Shown piece by piece: positions 15,903-24,469 of a stretch of 41,627 nucleotides of DNA. A program made the translations under genes and the position numbers. The stretch is taken from the NCBI GenBank assembly GCA_021783235.1, contig JAJXUD010000038.1, forward strand, positions 1-41,627. Reading direction: 5' to 3'. How positions within the stretch are numbered: position 1 is the first letter of the stretch; every line of letters starts with the position of its first letter. The notes beneath the pieces were generated by a model. That model saw only the letters and a program-made list of their open reading frames with translations, was not told the origin of the DNA and ran no database searches. The DNA is from Myxococcales bacterium (lineage in GTDB: Bacteria > Myxococcota > Myxococcia > Myxococcales > JAKAPL01).

Positions 15903-17522
15903 ATGAAGACCGTGCTGCTCTCGCTGTCGATCGCCGCCGCCACCTTCGCGCTGACCGGCTGCCCCACTGGCACCCCGCTCCAGAGCTGCCAGACGGCCCT
16001 CGACTGCCCCGCGGGGGATGGCTGCAACAACGGCGTCTGCGAACCGCTCGCCCCGGTGGCCGGGAGCAGCTCGGGCTCGACGACCGGGCAGACCACCGGC
16101 AGCTCGTCCGGCGGCCAGAACACGACCGGCAGCTCCAGCAGCGGCGGCAGCAGCAGCGGATCCTATGGCTCGAGCAGCTCCTCCAGCTCCGGCGGCTCCT
16201 CGAGCTCGAGCAGCTCGTCGGGCGGCTCTTCGACGAACTCCTCCGGCAGCTCGTCCGGCGGTTGGAGCGGTGGCGGCTCGGGTAGCTCCAGCTCGTCCTC
16301 GTCCTCCTCGAGCTCCTCCGGCGGAACGTGCGCCTGCCAATCGCAGCAATCGACCGCGAGCTCGACCAAGTCGAGCGGCGCCCTCTCCTGCGGCAGCACG
16401 GTCTGCTGGGGCGGCTGGTGGTGCGACGAGTCGACCGGCAAGTGCAGCTCGAGCAATCCTTGCGCCAGCAGCTGCTCGGGTAGCTCCAGCTCGTCCAGCT
16501 CCTCGGGCGGCTCGTCCAGCAGCTCGTCGGGCGGGACGACCTCGGGCGGCTCGTCGAGCAGCTCGGGCGGCAGCAGCGGCGGCCCGACCCCGACCGGCAC
16601 CGTGGGGCCGCAGGGCGGCACGCTCTCGAACCTCGTTTTCGCGGTGGTCGGCGACACCCGGCCGCAGAACGTGGACGACAACGCGGGCTACCCCACCCAG
16701 CAGATCACGCAGATCTTCCAGGACATCCAGAACTCGAACCCGCGCCCCGCGTTCGTGGTCGCCTCCGGCGACTACATGTTCGCCACCTCCTCGCAGGCGA
16801 CCTCGCCCGGCGGCAACGCCCTCATCCAGATCCAGAACTACATCCAGGCGATGAAGGGCTTCTCGGGCCAGGTCTTCCCGACCATGGGGAACCACGAGTG
16901 CACGGGCTACACCGCCTCGAACTGCGGCACGAGCGGATCGGACGGCATCACCGACAACTACCTCACCTTCATCCAGACGCTGCTCGGCGCCTGCGGGATC
17001 AACAGCACGAACCAGCCGACGCTCGCGAACCAGGAGGCCTACTACTCCTTCAAGGTGAGCTCGTCCGCCGGGGTGTCGCCCGCCTGGACCGCGAAGTTCG
17101 TGATGGTGGCGGCGAACGCCTGGGATTCGAACCAGGCGAGCTGGCTCTCGCAGGTGATGGCGGAGACCACCACCTACACCTTCGTCGTTCGCCACGAGTC
17201 CTACCAGGACGACGGCGGCGCCTCGAGCAACCTGCCGGGCGATCAGGGCGCCTCCGACGCGACCATCGCGAACTTCCCCTACACGGCGCTCCTCGTCGGC
17301 CACACCCACGAGTACAAGCAGTCCGTCTCGGGCACGAACCAGATCGAGATGATCGTCGGCAACGGCGGCGCGCAGACGGCCACGAGCGGCAGCCAGGGGC
17401 CGGGCTACGCCATCGTCACGCAGCTCTCGAACGGCAACGTCACGATCTCGCAGTACGAGGCGGGATCGCCGAACGCCGCGGTGGCGACCGCCACCGTCAA
17501 CGCGACCGGCGCGGTGCAGTAG
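15903..17522 (+). CDS. Secreted calcineurin-like metallophosphoesterase lipoprotein with Ser/Gly linkers
   Basis: 539 residues from ATG 15903 (AGAGGAG ribosome site). The signal peptide ends in a lipobox (FALTGC, Cys20), followed by a small Cys-rich module (CQTALDCPAGDGCNNGVC). Long Ser/Gly/Thr linkers span about residues 50-140 and 195-230, enclosing a second Cys-rich module (CACQSQ, CGSTVCWGGWWC, NPCASSC). The C-terminal domain (about 240-539) is a metallophosphoesterase with FAVVGDTR, VVASGDYMF, PTMGNHECTG, FVVRHESY and LVGHTHEYK, i.e. the five metal/phosphate motifs. It probably acts on the cell surface as a phosphatase or nucleotidase; the substrate is unknown. The linkers are built from agc/tcg/tcc/ggc codons and may vary in length between strains. 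Confidence 0.9.
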   Translation: MKTVLLSLSIAAATFALTGCPTGTPLQSCQTALDCPAGDGCNNGVCEPLAPVAGSSSGSTTGQTTGSSSGGQNTTGSSSSGGSSSGSYGSSSSSSSGGSSSSSSSSGGSSTNSSGSSSGGWSGGGSGSSSSSSSSSSSSGGTCACQSQQSTASSTKSSGALSCGSTVCWGGWWCDESTGKCSSSNPCASSCSGSSSSSSSSGGSSSSSSGGTTSGGSSSSSGGSSGGPTPTGTVGPQGGTLSNLVFAVVGDTRPQNVDDNAGYPTQQITQIFQDIQNSNPRPAFVVASGDYMFATSSQATSPGGNALIQIQNYIQAMKGFSGQVFPTMGNHECTGYTASNCGTSGSDGITDNYLTFIQTLLGACGINSTNQPTLANQEAYYSFKVSSSAGVSPAWTAKFVMVAANAWDSNQASWLSQVMAETTTYTFVVRHESYQDDGGASSNLPGDQGASDATIANFPYTALLVGHTHEYKQSVSGTNQIEMIVGNGGAQTATSGSQGPGYAIVTQLSNGNVTISQYEAGSPNAAVATATVNATGAVQ

Positions 17523-17540
17523 CCGCGCCGACCGCGCTCC

Positions 17541-17575
17541 GCCCCCGGGGAGGCAGCTCTCGCTCCCTCGGGGGC
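17541..17575 (+). terminator. Hairpin terminator after the phosphoesterase gene
   Basis: GCCCCCGGGGAG pairs with CTCCCTCGGGGGC across a 10-base loop, with one bulged base. It begins 18 bp after the stop codon. There is no T-tract, which is common in such GC-rich genomes, so termination may need Rho or the hairpin may only stabilise the 3' end. Confidence 0.55.
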
Positions 17576-17616
17576 CTCCTCGCGCGACGCCCAGCGCGAG
17601 GAGGCGGCCGTCTGCT

Positions 17617-17645
17617 TTGACAGCCGAGGGGCCCCTCGCTACTCT
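17617..17645 (+). promoter_or_regulatory. Promoter with a perfect palindrome in its spacer, upstream of acyl-CoA dehydrogenase
   Basis: A perfect -35 box TTGACA (17617-17622) is separated by exactly 17 bp from TACTCT (17640-17645), a weak -10 box. The spacer holds the perfect 14-bp palindrome CGAGGGGCCCCTCG (17625-17638), well placed to be an operator covered by RNA polymerase. The dehydrogenase ATG is 24 bp after the -10 box, preceded by GAGGGGAG as ribosome site. The regulator is unknown. Confidence 0.55.
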
Positions 17646-17669
17646 TCACGGCCCGCGAGGGGAGCCGCC

Positions 17670-18854
17670 ATGGAGAACGCCTTCCTCACCCCGGATCACC
17701 TGAGGCTCGCCGCCGAGGCCTGGTCCTTCGCCCGCGACAGCGTCGCGCCGATGGCCGCCGAGGAGGACGAAGAGGCCGAGGTCGACGATCTGGCCCGCAG
17801 GTTCGTCTCCCGGCTGGCCGACGCGGGGCTCCTGCGCCGCTGCGTCCCCGCCGCCTGGGGTGGCGCCTCGGAGCTCGTCGACGTCCGGACGCTCTGCCTC
17901 GTCCGCGAGGCGCTCGCGTACGCCTCCGGCCTCTGCGACGCGATGTTCGCGATGCAGGGGCTCGGCGCGGGGCCGATCAGCTTCTTCGGCGACGCCGCGC
18001 AGCGCCAGGCGTGGCTCCCAAAGGTGGCCACCGGCAAGGCGATCGCCGCCTTCGCGCTCACCGAGCCTGGGGCGGGCTCCGACCCCAGCGCCATCCAGAC
18101 GGAGGCGCGCCGCGAGAACGGCGGCTACACCATCAACGGCGTCAAGCGCTTCATCTCGAACGCGGGCCTCGCCGACTTCTACGTCATCTTCGCGAAGAGC
18201 TCCGAGGTCGAGGGCAAGGCGCGCCTGTCGGCCTTCATCGTGCCCGCCGACAACCCCGGGATCCGGCTGCGGGAGCGGCTCGAGCTCGTCGCCCCCCACC
18301 CCATCGGCGAGATCGGCCTCGAGGGCTGCCGCGTCCCCGCCTCCGCCCTGATCGGCGCCGAGGGGCAAGGGATGCGCATCGCGCTCTCGACCCTCGACGC
18401 CTTCAGGCCCACCGTGGGCGCGGCCGCGCTGGGGCTCGCGCGCCGGGCGCTCGACGAGACGCTCGACCGGGTCGCCACGCGCCGCCAGTTCGGCGGACCG
18501 CTCTCGAACCAGGAGGGGGTCCAGTTCATGCTCGCCGACATGGCGACCGAGCTCGACGCCGCGCGGCTGCTCGTCTACCGGGCGGCCTGGCGGCGCGACG
18601 GCGGCCAGGCGCGCACGACCCTCGAGTCGGCGATGGCGAAGCTCTACGCCACCGAGGCGGCGCAGCGGATCGTCGACCGCGCCGTCCAGCTCCACGGCGG
18701 CGACGGCGTCGTGCGCGGCTTCGAGGTCGAGCGGCTCTACCGCGAGGTGCGGGCGCTGCGCATCTACGAGGGGGCGAGCGAGATCCAGAAGGTCGTGATC
18801 GCCCGCGAGCTCTTGCAGGGCCACCACCAGCAGCCCGCCCGCCCCAGGGAATAG
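17670..18854 (+). CDS. Acyl-CoA dehydrogenase
   Basis: 394 residues, typical length. The three-domain ACAD fold is evident: an N-terminal helical domain, a middle beta domain with the FAD/substrate signature [20 protein letters not shown] and [18 protein letters not shown], and a C-terminal helical domain with [20 protein letters not shown] and [20 protein letters not shown]. The predicted catalytic Glu lies in [10 protein letters not shown]. It oxidises an acyl-CoA to the enoyl-CoA, passing electrons to an electron-transfer flavoprotein; chain length cannot be judged. It appears to be a single-gene unit behind its own promoter with a palindromic element. The convergent AgmX-type gene ends 20 bp beyond it. 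Confidence 0.93.
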   Translation: MENAFLTPDHLRLAAEAWSFARDSVAPMAAEEDEEAEVDDLARRFVSRLADAGLLRRCVPAAWGGASELVDVRTLCLVREALAYASGLCDAMFAMQGLGAGPISFFGDAAQRQAWLPKVATGKAIAAFALTEPGAGSDPSAIQTEARRENGGYTINGVKRFISNAGLADFYVIFAKSSEVEGKARLSAFIVPADNPGIRLRERLELVAPHPIGEIGLEGCRVPASALIGAEGQGMRIALSTLDAFRPTVGAAALGLARRALDETLDRVATRRQFGGPLSNQEGVQFMLADMATELDAARLLVYRAAWRRDGGQARTTLESAMAKLYATEAAQRIVDRAVQLHGGDGVVRGFEVERLYREVRALRIYEGASEIQKVVIARELLQGHHQQPARPRE

Positions 18855-18873
18855 CGCTCGGCCGCGGCCGAGC

Positions 18874-19452
18874 TCACTCTTTCGCGAGGGCGCCGATGGC
18901 CGAGCGGCCCGGCTCCTCGGGCTCGAGCAGGAACGGCACCTCCACGTCGAGCCCCGCGGCGCCGGCCGGCAGCCGCACCGCCGAGAGCGCGCGGGTGAAG
19001 CAGTCCGTCAACGACGGCGCGCCCTCGACGTCCCGCTCGATCGCGACCGCCTCGACGCGGCCGCCCCGCGCGACCCGCAGCCGGAAGACCGGCGCGCCGC
19101 GCAGCTCGGGATCGAGCCGCAGCGCCGTGTCGTAGCAGCGATGGACGACTGGACCGATCGCGCGGATGGCGGCCCGGACCGAGAGCGCGCCGAGCGCCTC
19201 GTCGGGAAGCGCGGGCGCCGGCAGCGGCGCGCGGCGGACGCGCCGCCAGCGGCGCCGCTGGAGGCTGCCCGAGATCTCGCCGATCGAGATGCGCGGGCGC
19301 GGCGCGGGCGGCGGCTCCTCGATCGAGAGGCCCTCGGAGGGCCAGAGGGGCGGCGGGACGCTCTCCGGGGGATCGATCCTCCAGGCGGGGACGGTCTGGG
19401 TGGCGAAGGCGAAGAGCGCGAGTCCGGGGAGCGCGGCGAGGCGGGCGATCAT
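18874..19452 (-). CDS. Exported protein with AgmX/PglI-type (TonB-like) C-terminal domain
   Basis: 192 residues. It has a signal sequence or anchor (MIARLAALPGLALFAFATQ), a Pro/Arg-rich middle, and a C-terminal domain of about 100 residues. That domain has the pattern seen at the end of myxobacterial gliding and envelope proteins such as AgmX/PglI: IRAIGPVVHRCYDTALRLDP, FRLRVARGGRVEAVAIERD, LTDCFTRALSAVRLPAG, EVPFLL. Two conserved Cys (CYDTAL, TDCFTRAL) probably pair. The likely location is the periplasm. A role in gliding is not implied, since the domain occurs in many contexts. Confidence 0.75.
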   Translation of the reverse strand: MIARLAALPGLALFAFATQTVPAWRIDPPESVPPPLWPSEGLSIEEPPPAPRPRISIGEISGSLQRRRWRRVRRAPLPAPALPDEALGALSVRAAIRAIGPVVHRCYDTALRLDPELRGAPVFRLRVARGGRVEAVAIERDVEGAPSLTDCFTRALSAVRLPAGAAGLDVEVPFLLEPEEPGRSAIGALAKE

Positions 19453-19533
19453 GCACTCGCTTCAGAGCAAGGCCCGTGCCCTCGCAACCCACGGGAACCG
19501 CTCGGGGCAGGGCAGGCGATCGCCGACCCGGCT

Positions 19534-19553
19534 GGGTGGGGCGCGACCCACCC
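19534..19553 (-). terminator. Hairpin downstream of the 142-residue lipoprotein gene
   Basis: GGGTGGG and CCCACCC form a 7-bp perfect stem around GCGCGA, 14 bp after the lipoprotein stop on the minus strand. No T-tract follows. It may also mark the start of the 5' region of the AgmX-type gene. Confidence 0.4.
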
Positions 19554-19567
19554 GGGCGCCCCGGCGG

Positions 19568-19996
19568 CTACAGCTCGATCTGAGCCGCCTCTTGGGCCTG
19601 ATCGAGGAAGAGCTTCGCCTGCTCGAGCTCGGCCTCGGCCTTCTCGGCGTCCTTGCCGCCGAGGTTCTGCTCGAGCGAGCTGACGACCTTCGCCGCCTTA
19701 CCCTCCCACTCGGCCTCCATCGGCTCGCCGCCCGTCGAGGCCGACCGCCGCGCCAGATCGACGAGCCGGTGCACCGCGACGAGGTCCGCCTGGGGCGAGC
19801 CGCCGTGGTGCCAGGCGTCCTCGGCCCGCGTCAGCGCCGAGGAGGCGTTCGAGAGGAACTGGAGCCGATCGACCCGCTCGACCACGCCCTGGGGCGTCGG
19901 GTGGGCGGTGGGGACGTCGCCCGCCTCGGCCTTGCTGCAGCCGGCGGCGACGGGGAGGGAGATCGAGGCAAGGAGGGCGAGCACGAGCTTGCGCAT
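19568..19996 (-). CDS. Small helical lipoprotein
   Basis: 142 residues; MRKLVLALLASISLPVAAGC is a lipoprotein signal with Cys20. The mature part is almost entirely helical and charged (VVERVDRLQFLSNASSALTR, SSLEQNLGGKDAEKAEAELE, KLFLDQAQEAAQIEL), probably a coiled-coil or helical-hairpin protein at the envelope. No family was recognised. It starts 71 bp after the DsrE-like gene on the same strand. A weak promoter (TTTACT, 16-bp spacer, TAGAGT) lies in that gap, so it could be independent. Confidence 0.75.
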   Translation of the reverse strand: MRKLVLALLASISLPVAAGCSKAEAGDVPTAHPTPQGVVERVDRLQFLSNASSALTRAEDAWHHGGSPQADLVAVHRLVDLARRSASTGGEPMEAEWEGKAAKVVSSLEQNLGGKDAEKAEAELEQAKLFLDQAQEAAQIEL

Positions 19997-20067
19997 GGTC
20001 AATCCGTTCGAACGCTGTCCAGGCGATACTCTAGCCGAGTCTCCGCCGCAGTAAAGCGGCTCGCGTT

Positions 20068-20481
20068 TTAGAGATAGAAGCGGTCGGCGACGCCCTCGGT
20101 CCGCGCCAGGATGCCGGCCCAGCCGAGGATCGAGTCGACCTGCGATTCGATCTGCCCCGGGCGCAGGCCGAGGAGTTCGAGCGAGGCGCTGCAGGCGAAG
20201 AGCCGACAGAGCCCCGTCTCGCGGGCCGCCGCGAACAGCGCCGCCGCGCTGGGGAAGCCGCGCTGCTCGAAGCGATGCCCGAGCTCGTCGGCCGGCCCAG
20301 GGCCGAGCGTCCCAGAGAAGTCGGGCCGCTCGAGCGCCCCGGCCGCGAGCCGCTCGAGCGCCCACCAGAAGAAGTAGACCTCCACCGGGCGGCCCGAGGC
20401 GGCGGCGGCCGCGGCGATGGCGGCGCCCTGGTGGAGCCGGTCGTACTGCCCGCTGTGCAGGAAGACGGCGACGGGAGCCAT
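20068..20481 (-). CDS. DsrE/DsrF-like family protein
   Basis: 137 residues from ATG 20481. The Rossmann-like DsrE fold is indicated by VAVFLHSGQYDRLHQGAAI, GRPVEVYFFWWALERLA, GLCRLFACSASLELLGL and the final VADRFYL. It is closest in pattern to the DrsE_2 (peroxiredoxin-family, sulfur-relay-like) branch. Cys residues in GLCRLFACSAS sit where sulfur-carrying DsrE proteins often have the active cysteine. The partner is unknown, as no other sulfur-relay gene is adjacent. The upstream 70 bp holds a decayed copy of part of the large Cys-rich protein gene. Confidence 0.75.
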   Translation of the reverse strand: MAPVAVFLHSGQYDRLHQGAAIAAAAAASGRPVEVYFFWWALERLAAGALERPDFSGTLGPGPADELGHRFEQRGFPSAAALFAAARETGLCRLFACSASLELLGLRPGQIESQVDSILGWAGILARTEGVADRFYL

Positions 20482-20551
20482 CGACGCCGTTCTAGCACCC
20501 GTCTTGACGAGATGCCCATCCAATCAGCCGGGCGGCGCGGGGACGGGCTCT

Positions 20552-20628
20552 CCGCGCCGACCACCTCGAGCCTCGGGCCCGGATCGCAGAGGTCCGATGC
20601 GGGGCGGCCGTGAGATCCCTTTCGACGC
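20552..20628 (-). pseudogene. 77-bp decayed copy of part of the Cys-rich PKD/HYR protein gene
   Basis: Aligned by eye, 20552-20628 matches 21952-22026. The first 45 columns differ at 7 positions and the last 19 at 4, with a 2-base indel between. The intact copy encodes VGRDFTAAVTDLCDPGPKLE; the remnant encodes VERDLTAA and then, in another frame, DLCDPGPRLEVVGAE. The block begins 2 bp after the Kelch gene's stop codon. It has no start or ribosome site and is most likely a leftover of a duplication or recombination. Confidence 0.7.
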
Positions 20629-20630
20629 TT

Positions 20631-21689
20631 TCACTCGGGAGGTGGGACCGGCCCCGACGGCGTCCACGAGTTGCTGAACGGAGTGTAGGCGTTGACGATG
20701 AGGACCGGCACCGAGTTGAACTGCGTGGCCGAGGTGGCCAGCATGCTCCCACCGAAGGCGTAGATCCGCCCGTCCGCGCCTGCGGCCACCGCGAGGTTGA
20801 AGCGATCGGTCGGCAAGGGAGCGACGAACGACCAGCGATTCGCGTGGACGTCGTAGGCTTCGACGCTCTTCGAGAGCTGATCGTTACATGTTTCCGGATC
20901 GAGAAAGCCGCCATCAGAAGCATATCCCGCGTTCGCATTACAGAGCTCTGCAAGACCGCCCACGGCATAGATTCGTCCGTCTGAGCCCATGGCCGCACCG
21001 AGCCCTGCTCGGGGCTGATTGAGCGAGCTTTCACTCGACCAGGCATTCACCTTTGGATCGTAAGCGATGACCATGCCTCCGGCCGGCCCGCCGAGAGATC
21101 CCATGCCGCTCCCTATCGAATAAATTCGCCCATCGGATCCCACTGAAGACGCCATGCCGTAGTTCGGGGCTGGCATCGAAGCCACCACCGACCAGCTATC
21201 GCTCGTCACGTCATAGGATGCCGCGAGGGCGGAGGCCGTTTCGTCACACGTTCCCCCATCCACCCCGGTGCAGCCCCCGAACGCGTACAGGCGCCCATTG
21301 GCGGAGGCCGCCCCCAGTGCAGTCGCCGGAATCGGGAACGGCGCAACCGCGCTCCAAGACCTGCTCGTCACGTCGTAGCGCTCGGTCCCGCTCGCGCCCC
21401 CGCCGACGAGGTAGATGCGCCCGTCCGGCCCGCTGGCCATCGCGGAGCCGCCTGCCGGGGGGGCAGGCTCCTGCCGCCACGAGTCGGACGAGGGGTCGTA
21501 GGAGGCCATCGCGAGGGCGCCCTTGGTGTTGGAACCGATGACGTAGATCCTCGCGTCAGGGCCGAGCGCCGCAGCCCCCGCGGTCACCAGCTGGGGCGCC
21601 GGGAGCGACGAGAGCGGATGGCTGCACCCGGCCGTTGCCAGCAGAGCGGCTAGCGCGCCCCCGATGACGATCAGCCCGGTGGGACGCAC
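20631..21689 (-). CDS. Kelch-repeat lipoprotein
   Basis: 352 residues. The signal peptide ends in a lipobox (LLATAGC, Cys22). Six to seven Kelch motifs of about 45-50 residues follow, each with a DGRIY(L/A/S)(V/F/I)GG-type strand and a YD...W turn: GPDGRIYLVGG, ANGRLYAFGG, GSDGRIYSIGS, GSDGRIYAVGG, GADGRIYAFGG. They should close into a beta-propeller for protein or glycan binding on the cell surface. Paired Cys (GGCTGVDGGTCDE; ELCNAN..ETCND) sit in loops. The ATG overlaps the end of the upstream large gene by 19 bp, so it is third in the leftward operon. Base composition is lower in G+C than the surroundings. Confidence 0.88.
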   Translation of the reverse strand: MRPTGLIVIGGALAALLATAGCSHPLSSLPAPQLVTAGAAALGPDARIYVIGSNTKGALAMASYDPSSDSWRQEPAPPAGGSAMASGPDGRIYLVGGGASGTERYDVTSRSWSAVAPFPIPATALGAASANGRLYAFGGCTGVDGGTCDETASALAASYDVTSDSWSVVASMPAPNYGMASSVGSDGRIYSIGSGMGSLGGPAGGMVIAYDPKVNAWSSESSLNQPRAGLGAAMGSDGRIYAVGGLAELCNANAGYASDGGFLDPETCNDQLSKSVEAYDVHANRWSFVAPLPTDRFNLAVAAGADGRIYAFGGSMLATSATQFNSVPVLIVNAYTPFSNSWTPSGPVPPPE

Positions 21690-24469
21690 AGCGGGTCTCC
21701 GTCCGGCACGTACTCGATGCTCTGGTCGTTGGGGCAGGCATGACCGGATTGATCATGAGGTACCGCGACCTCCACCTGGATGGGGGCCGAACGGTTCCCA
21801 GAGGCATCCACGCCCGCGAGGCCCACGCTGTAGGTCCGATCGGCTCGGTCGGCGCCGTCTCGCTCGGCCCTCAGACAAACGTGGTCCGGGAAGACGACGA
21901 CGTCCACCGGAGAGTTGCCCGATCCCCCGCCGGTGGCCGGCTGGCTGCTTGCCGCGCCGATCACCTCGAGCTTGGGACCTGGGTCGCAGAGATCCGTTAC
22001 GGCGGCAGTGAAATCTCTTCCAACGCGCAGGACCGCAAACTCGTGATTGGGAGGCCATAGGCACGAGGGGCCGGAGTACACGAAGCCCGAAACGGTGGGC
22101 GGGATGGTGTCGCGGACCGTGATCCGCACGCCCATTGAATTGGCGGCGAGGTCATGGTCGTAGACGTCGAGCAGGTAGGCGTGGGGGCCCATCGAGGCCT
22201 GAGCCGTCGCGGTCGGCTGGTTCGAGACACCGGAGAGCCCCCCGTCCAACTCCTCGAACCACTGGTAATGGATCACGCCGTCGCCAGGGTCGGGGTCACT
22301 CGATGCCCTACCATCCAGGGGCACGGAGGAGAAATCGTGGGAGTTGCACTCTGCGAAGTGATCCGGGCCCGGATTGGCAATGGGTGGGTGGTTCGCGATG
22401 GCTCCCACCAGCTGGAGATTCACCTGGTTCCCGTCGGCGTCCACGCCCCGCTCGTCGTACGTGAACGCGTTTCTCGAGAGGTCGAAGACGACGGTGGCCG
22501 CGGCGGAGTTCTCGACCTGCGTCCCCCCGGGAACCCCGTTGACGAAGGCCCGGGTCCCGAGCCGGAAGGCGGACGCGGGCTCGGAGGGATCCACGAGGAA
22601 CGTCGTCCCCGAGACCAGCGCGGCCGCGAAGCGGTTTTCGATGAACGTCGAGAGGTAGCTCACGTCGAGCGGCGGAATCGGCGGCACCGAGACCGTGAAG
22701 CTGTCGGCGGCGAGGCTGAAGTCGGCGATCTGAAGGCGGCCGCTCGGGTCGAGGTTCAGCCAGAAGGAGCCGCTGACGTGGGGCGTGGCCAACGGAATGA
22801 ACGTTCCCCCGTCGTTCGCGCCGACCGTGGCCACCGAGCTGTCGTGATCGAGATCCACTCGGAAGTCCCCGGCCTTGGCGACCCGGGAGTTGGGCGGCTG
22901 TGGCTGGGCCACGTCGCAGCCGGCACGCGCGATCAACGCGGCGCGGCTCTGATCGGGATCCGCTGCCAGGCAGCCGCCGATGAGGCTGTCAGGCGAGCTT
23001 CCTGACATGAGCCCACCGCCGCCACAGACCGAGGCGCAGGCCGCGGCGACGTCCTCCGGCTGGTCGGGGTTGTAGCGGCCCGGCGCGCAGCCTTGGACGA
23101 GCGCGGGAATGGTCGCTCCCGTCACCGACGGGTCCTGGCAATCGCAGTTGCAGAGCCAGAGGTCGTCGGGGTCGTTCCAGGTCGCCATGATGTCCCCGGC
23201 GTAGGCCAGGGAGGTACCCAGGCCGCCTCCTTCGGGTAGCGGGTTGCAGCGATCCATCGTCGCGACGCTGATCCCCTTGCTTGCGCAGTCAGAAGCCGAG
23301 TAGCAAGGGCACTCGGTCGGGCCACCTGTCTCGCCGCAGAAGCTTTCGGAAACCGAAGCCGCAGGGCCGTGGGTCAACGAAATCTTGCAGGTCGAGCCGA
23401 TCTGATCGGCGACTGGAGCGAGCAGCTTGACATCCGTCCGGTCGTAGCAACCCTGCGTGAGGTCGAGAATCGGCGGAAGCCCCGCGCCTCCATCGAACCG
23501 GGGGACCGCCTCCGAGCAGTCGAGGAACCGCTCCTGGTTCTCCTGATCGTGGGGGATGGCCGCGGGAGGAATTGGCACGGTCAACGAGAGCTGGTCCTGT
23601 TGGGCCGTTCCCGAGGCGAAGAAGCCGCTCGTCAGGAGGTGGAACCGGAAGCCGGGCATGGACGGGTCGTCCCTCAGCGTGGCCATGATCCTCGCCTCGT
23701 GGATCTCGGTGTGGTCGTGATCGTCCACGATCCAGTCGCCGACGACGGAGACCCGCTCCCCGAGCCTTGGCCGAAACTCTGGCCAGGAGAAAGTCGCGCC
23801 AGTGGCGGGGTCGGACGCCGAGAACGGGCCCCCGAACCATCGGCACCACTGGAACTCGACGTGCTCCGCATCCAACGCCGGGGTAAAGGCGTTGTCTGTC
23901 CAGACGGTGCCGACCGGTACGCCGCGCAGTTCGAGGGGGAACACCGGGTCGTTGCCATTGTGAACGCCTTCTCCCAGGTATGGGCAGACGTCGAGGCTGT
24001 CGTCGCCGTCTGGGGAACCGCTCCCGACCCCGTCCGGGGGGTCCCCAGGTCCCGCGCTTCTGAGAAACCCGTTCAGATAGCCAAGCTCAAAGCAATCTTG
24101 CGGGTCGACGAAGAAGAAGCTGCAATTGGTTCCGTCGGCTGGCGAGGGATCGGGGCAACGCTCGGTCTTGCAGCCGCTGACCAACTGGAGCCCGTCCGCC
24201 AGCACACGGAGCTGCGAATCGACGTCTACGACATTGGGGGCGTCGATGGGAGCGGTCGGATCGCCGCATGCGCAGATCGGTCTTGATTGGGTAGGGGTCG
24301 GGGGAGTGATGCTCGACCAAGCGAAAGCAGGGAGGGCCATACCGCCGTTCGCCATCGAGTTTCCGACCGGAGCGCATTGGTTGTTAAGACCGTCCGGGGC
24401 CAGCGTCTGGCAACACGCCAAAGGTTCGCAGGAAGGCGCAAACGCCATCCTGGGTGGTGTTTGTCGCAT
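21671..24469 (-). CDS. Large Cys-rich extracellular protein with PKD/HYR-like C-terminal domains (main body)
   Basis: 932 codons are open from ATG 24469, but the true gene very probably starts at 24542 with a lipoprotein signal in another frame. The N-terminal two thirds are Cys-rich (CEPLACCQ, CACGDP, CKTERCPDP, CPCYSASDC, CNCDCQDP, CASVCGGG), suggesting a disulfide-rich surface fold with no recognised family. A PKD-like domain follows (PPIANPGPDHFAECN, PLDGRASSDPDPGD, YLLDVYDHD). The last domain is HYR-like with WPPNHEFAVLRVG, FTAAVTDLCDPGP and AGVDASGNRSAP...VAVPHDQ. The role is probably adhesion or surface binding. It is cotranscribed with the FGE-fold lipoprotein upstream and the Kelch lipoprotein downstream. 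Part of its C-terminus is duplicated at 20552-20628. Confidence 0.8.
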   Translation of the reverse strand: MRQTPPRMAFAPSCEPLACCQTLAPDGLNNQCAPVGNSMANGGMALPAFAWSSITPPTPTQSRPICACGDPTAPIDAPNVVDVDSQLRVLADGLQLVSGCKTERCPDPSPADGTNCSFFFVDPQDCFELGYLNGFLRSAGPGDPPDGVGSGSPDGDDSLDVCPYLGEGVHNGNDPVFPLELRGVPVGTVWTDNAFTPALDAEHVEFQWCRWFGGPFSASDPATGATFSWPEFRPRLGERVSVVGDWIVDDHDHTEIHEARIMATLRDDPSMPGFRFHLLTSGFFASGTAQQDQLSLTVPIPPAAIPHDQENQERFLDCSEAVPRFDGGAGLPPILDLTQGCYDRTDVKLLAPVADQIGSTCKISLTHGPAASVSESFCGETGGPTECPCYSASDCASKGISVATMDRCNPLPEGGGLGTSLAYAGDIMATWNDPDDLWLCNCDCQDPSVTGATIPALVQGCAPGRYNPDQPEDVAAACASVCGGGGLMSGSSPDSLIGGCLAADPDQSRAALIARAGCDVAQPQPPNSRVAKAGDFRVDLDHDSSVATVGANDGGTFIPLATPHVSGSFWLNLDPSGRLQIADFSLAADSFTVSVPPIPPLDVSYLSTFIENRFAAALVSGTTFLVDPSEPASAFRLGTRAFVNGVPGGTQVENSAAATVVFDLSRNAFTYDERGVDADGNQVNLQLVGAIANHPPIANPGPDHFAECNSHDFSSVPLDGRASSDPDPGDGVIHYQWFEELDGGLSGVSNQPTATAQASMGPHAYLLDVYDHDLAANSMGVRITVRDTIPPTVSGFVYSGPSCLWPPNHEFAVLRVGRDFTAAVTDLCDPGPKLEVIGAASSQPATGGGSGNSPVDVVVFPDHVCLRAERDGADRADRTYSVGLAGVDASGNRSAPIQVEVAVPHDQSGHACPNDQSIEYVPDGDPLCVPPG

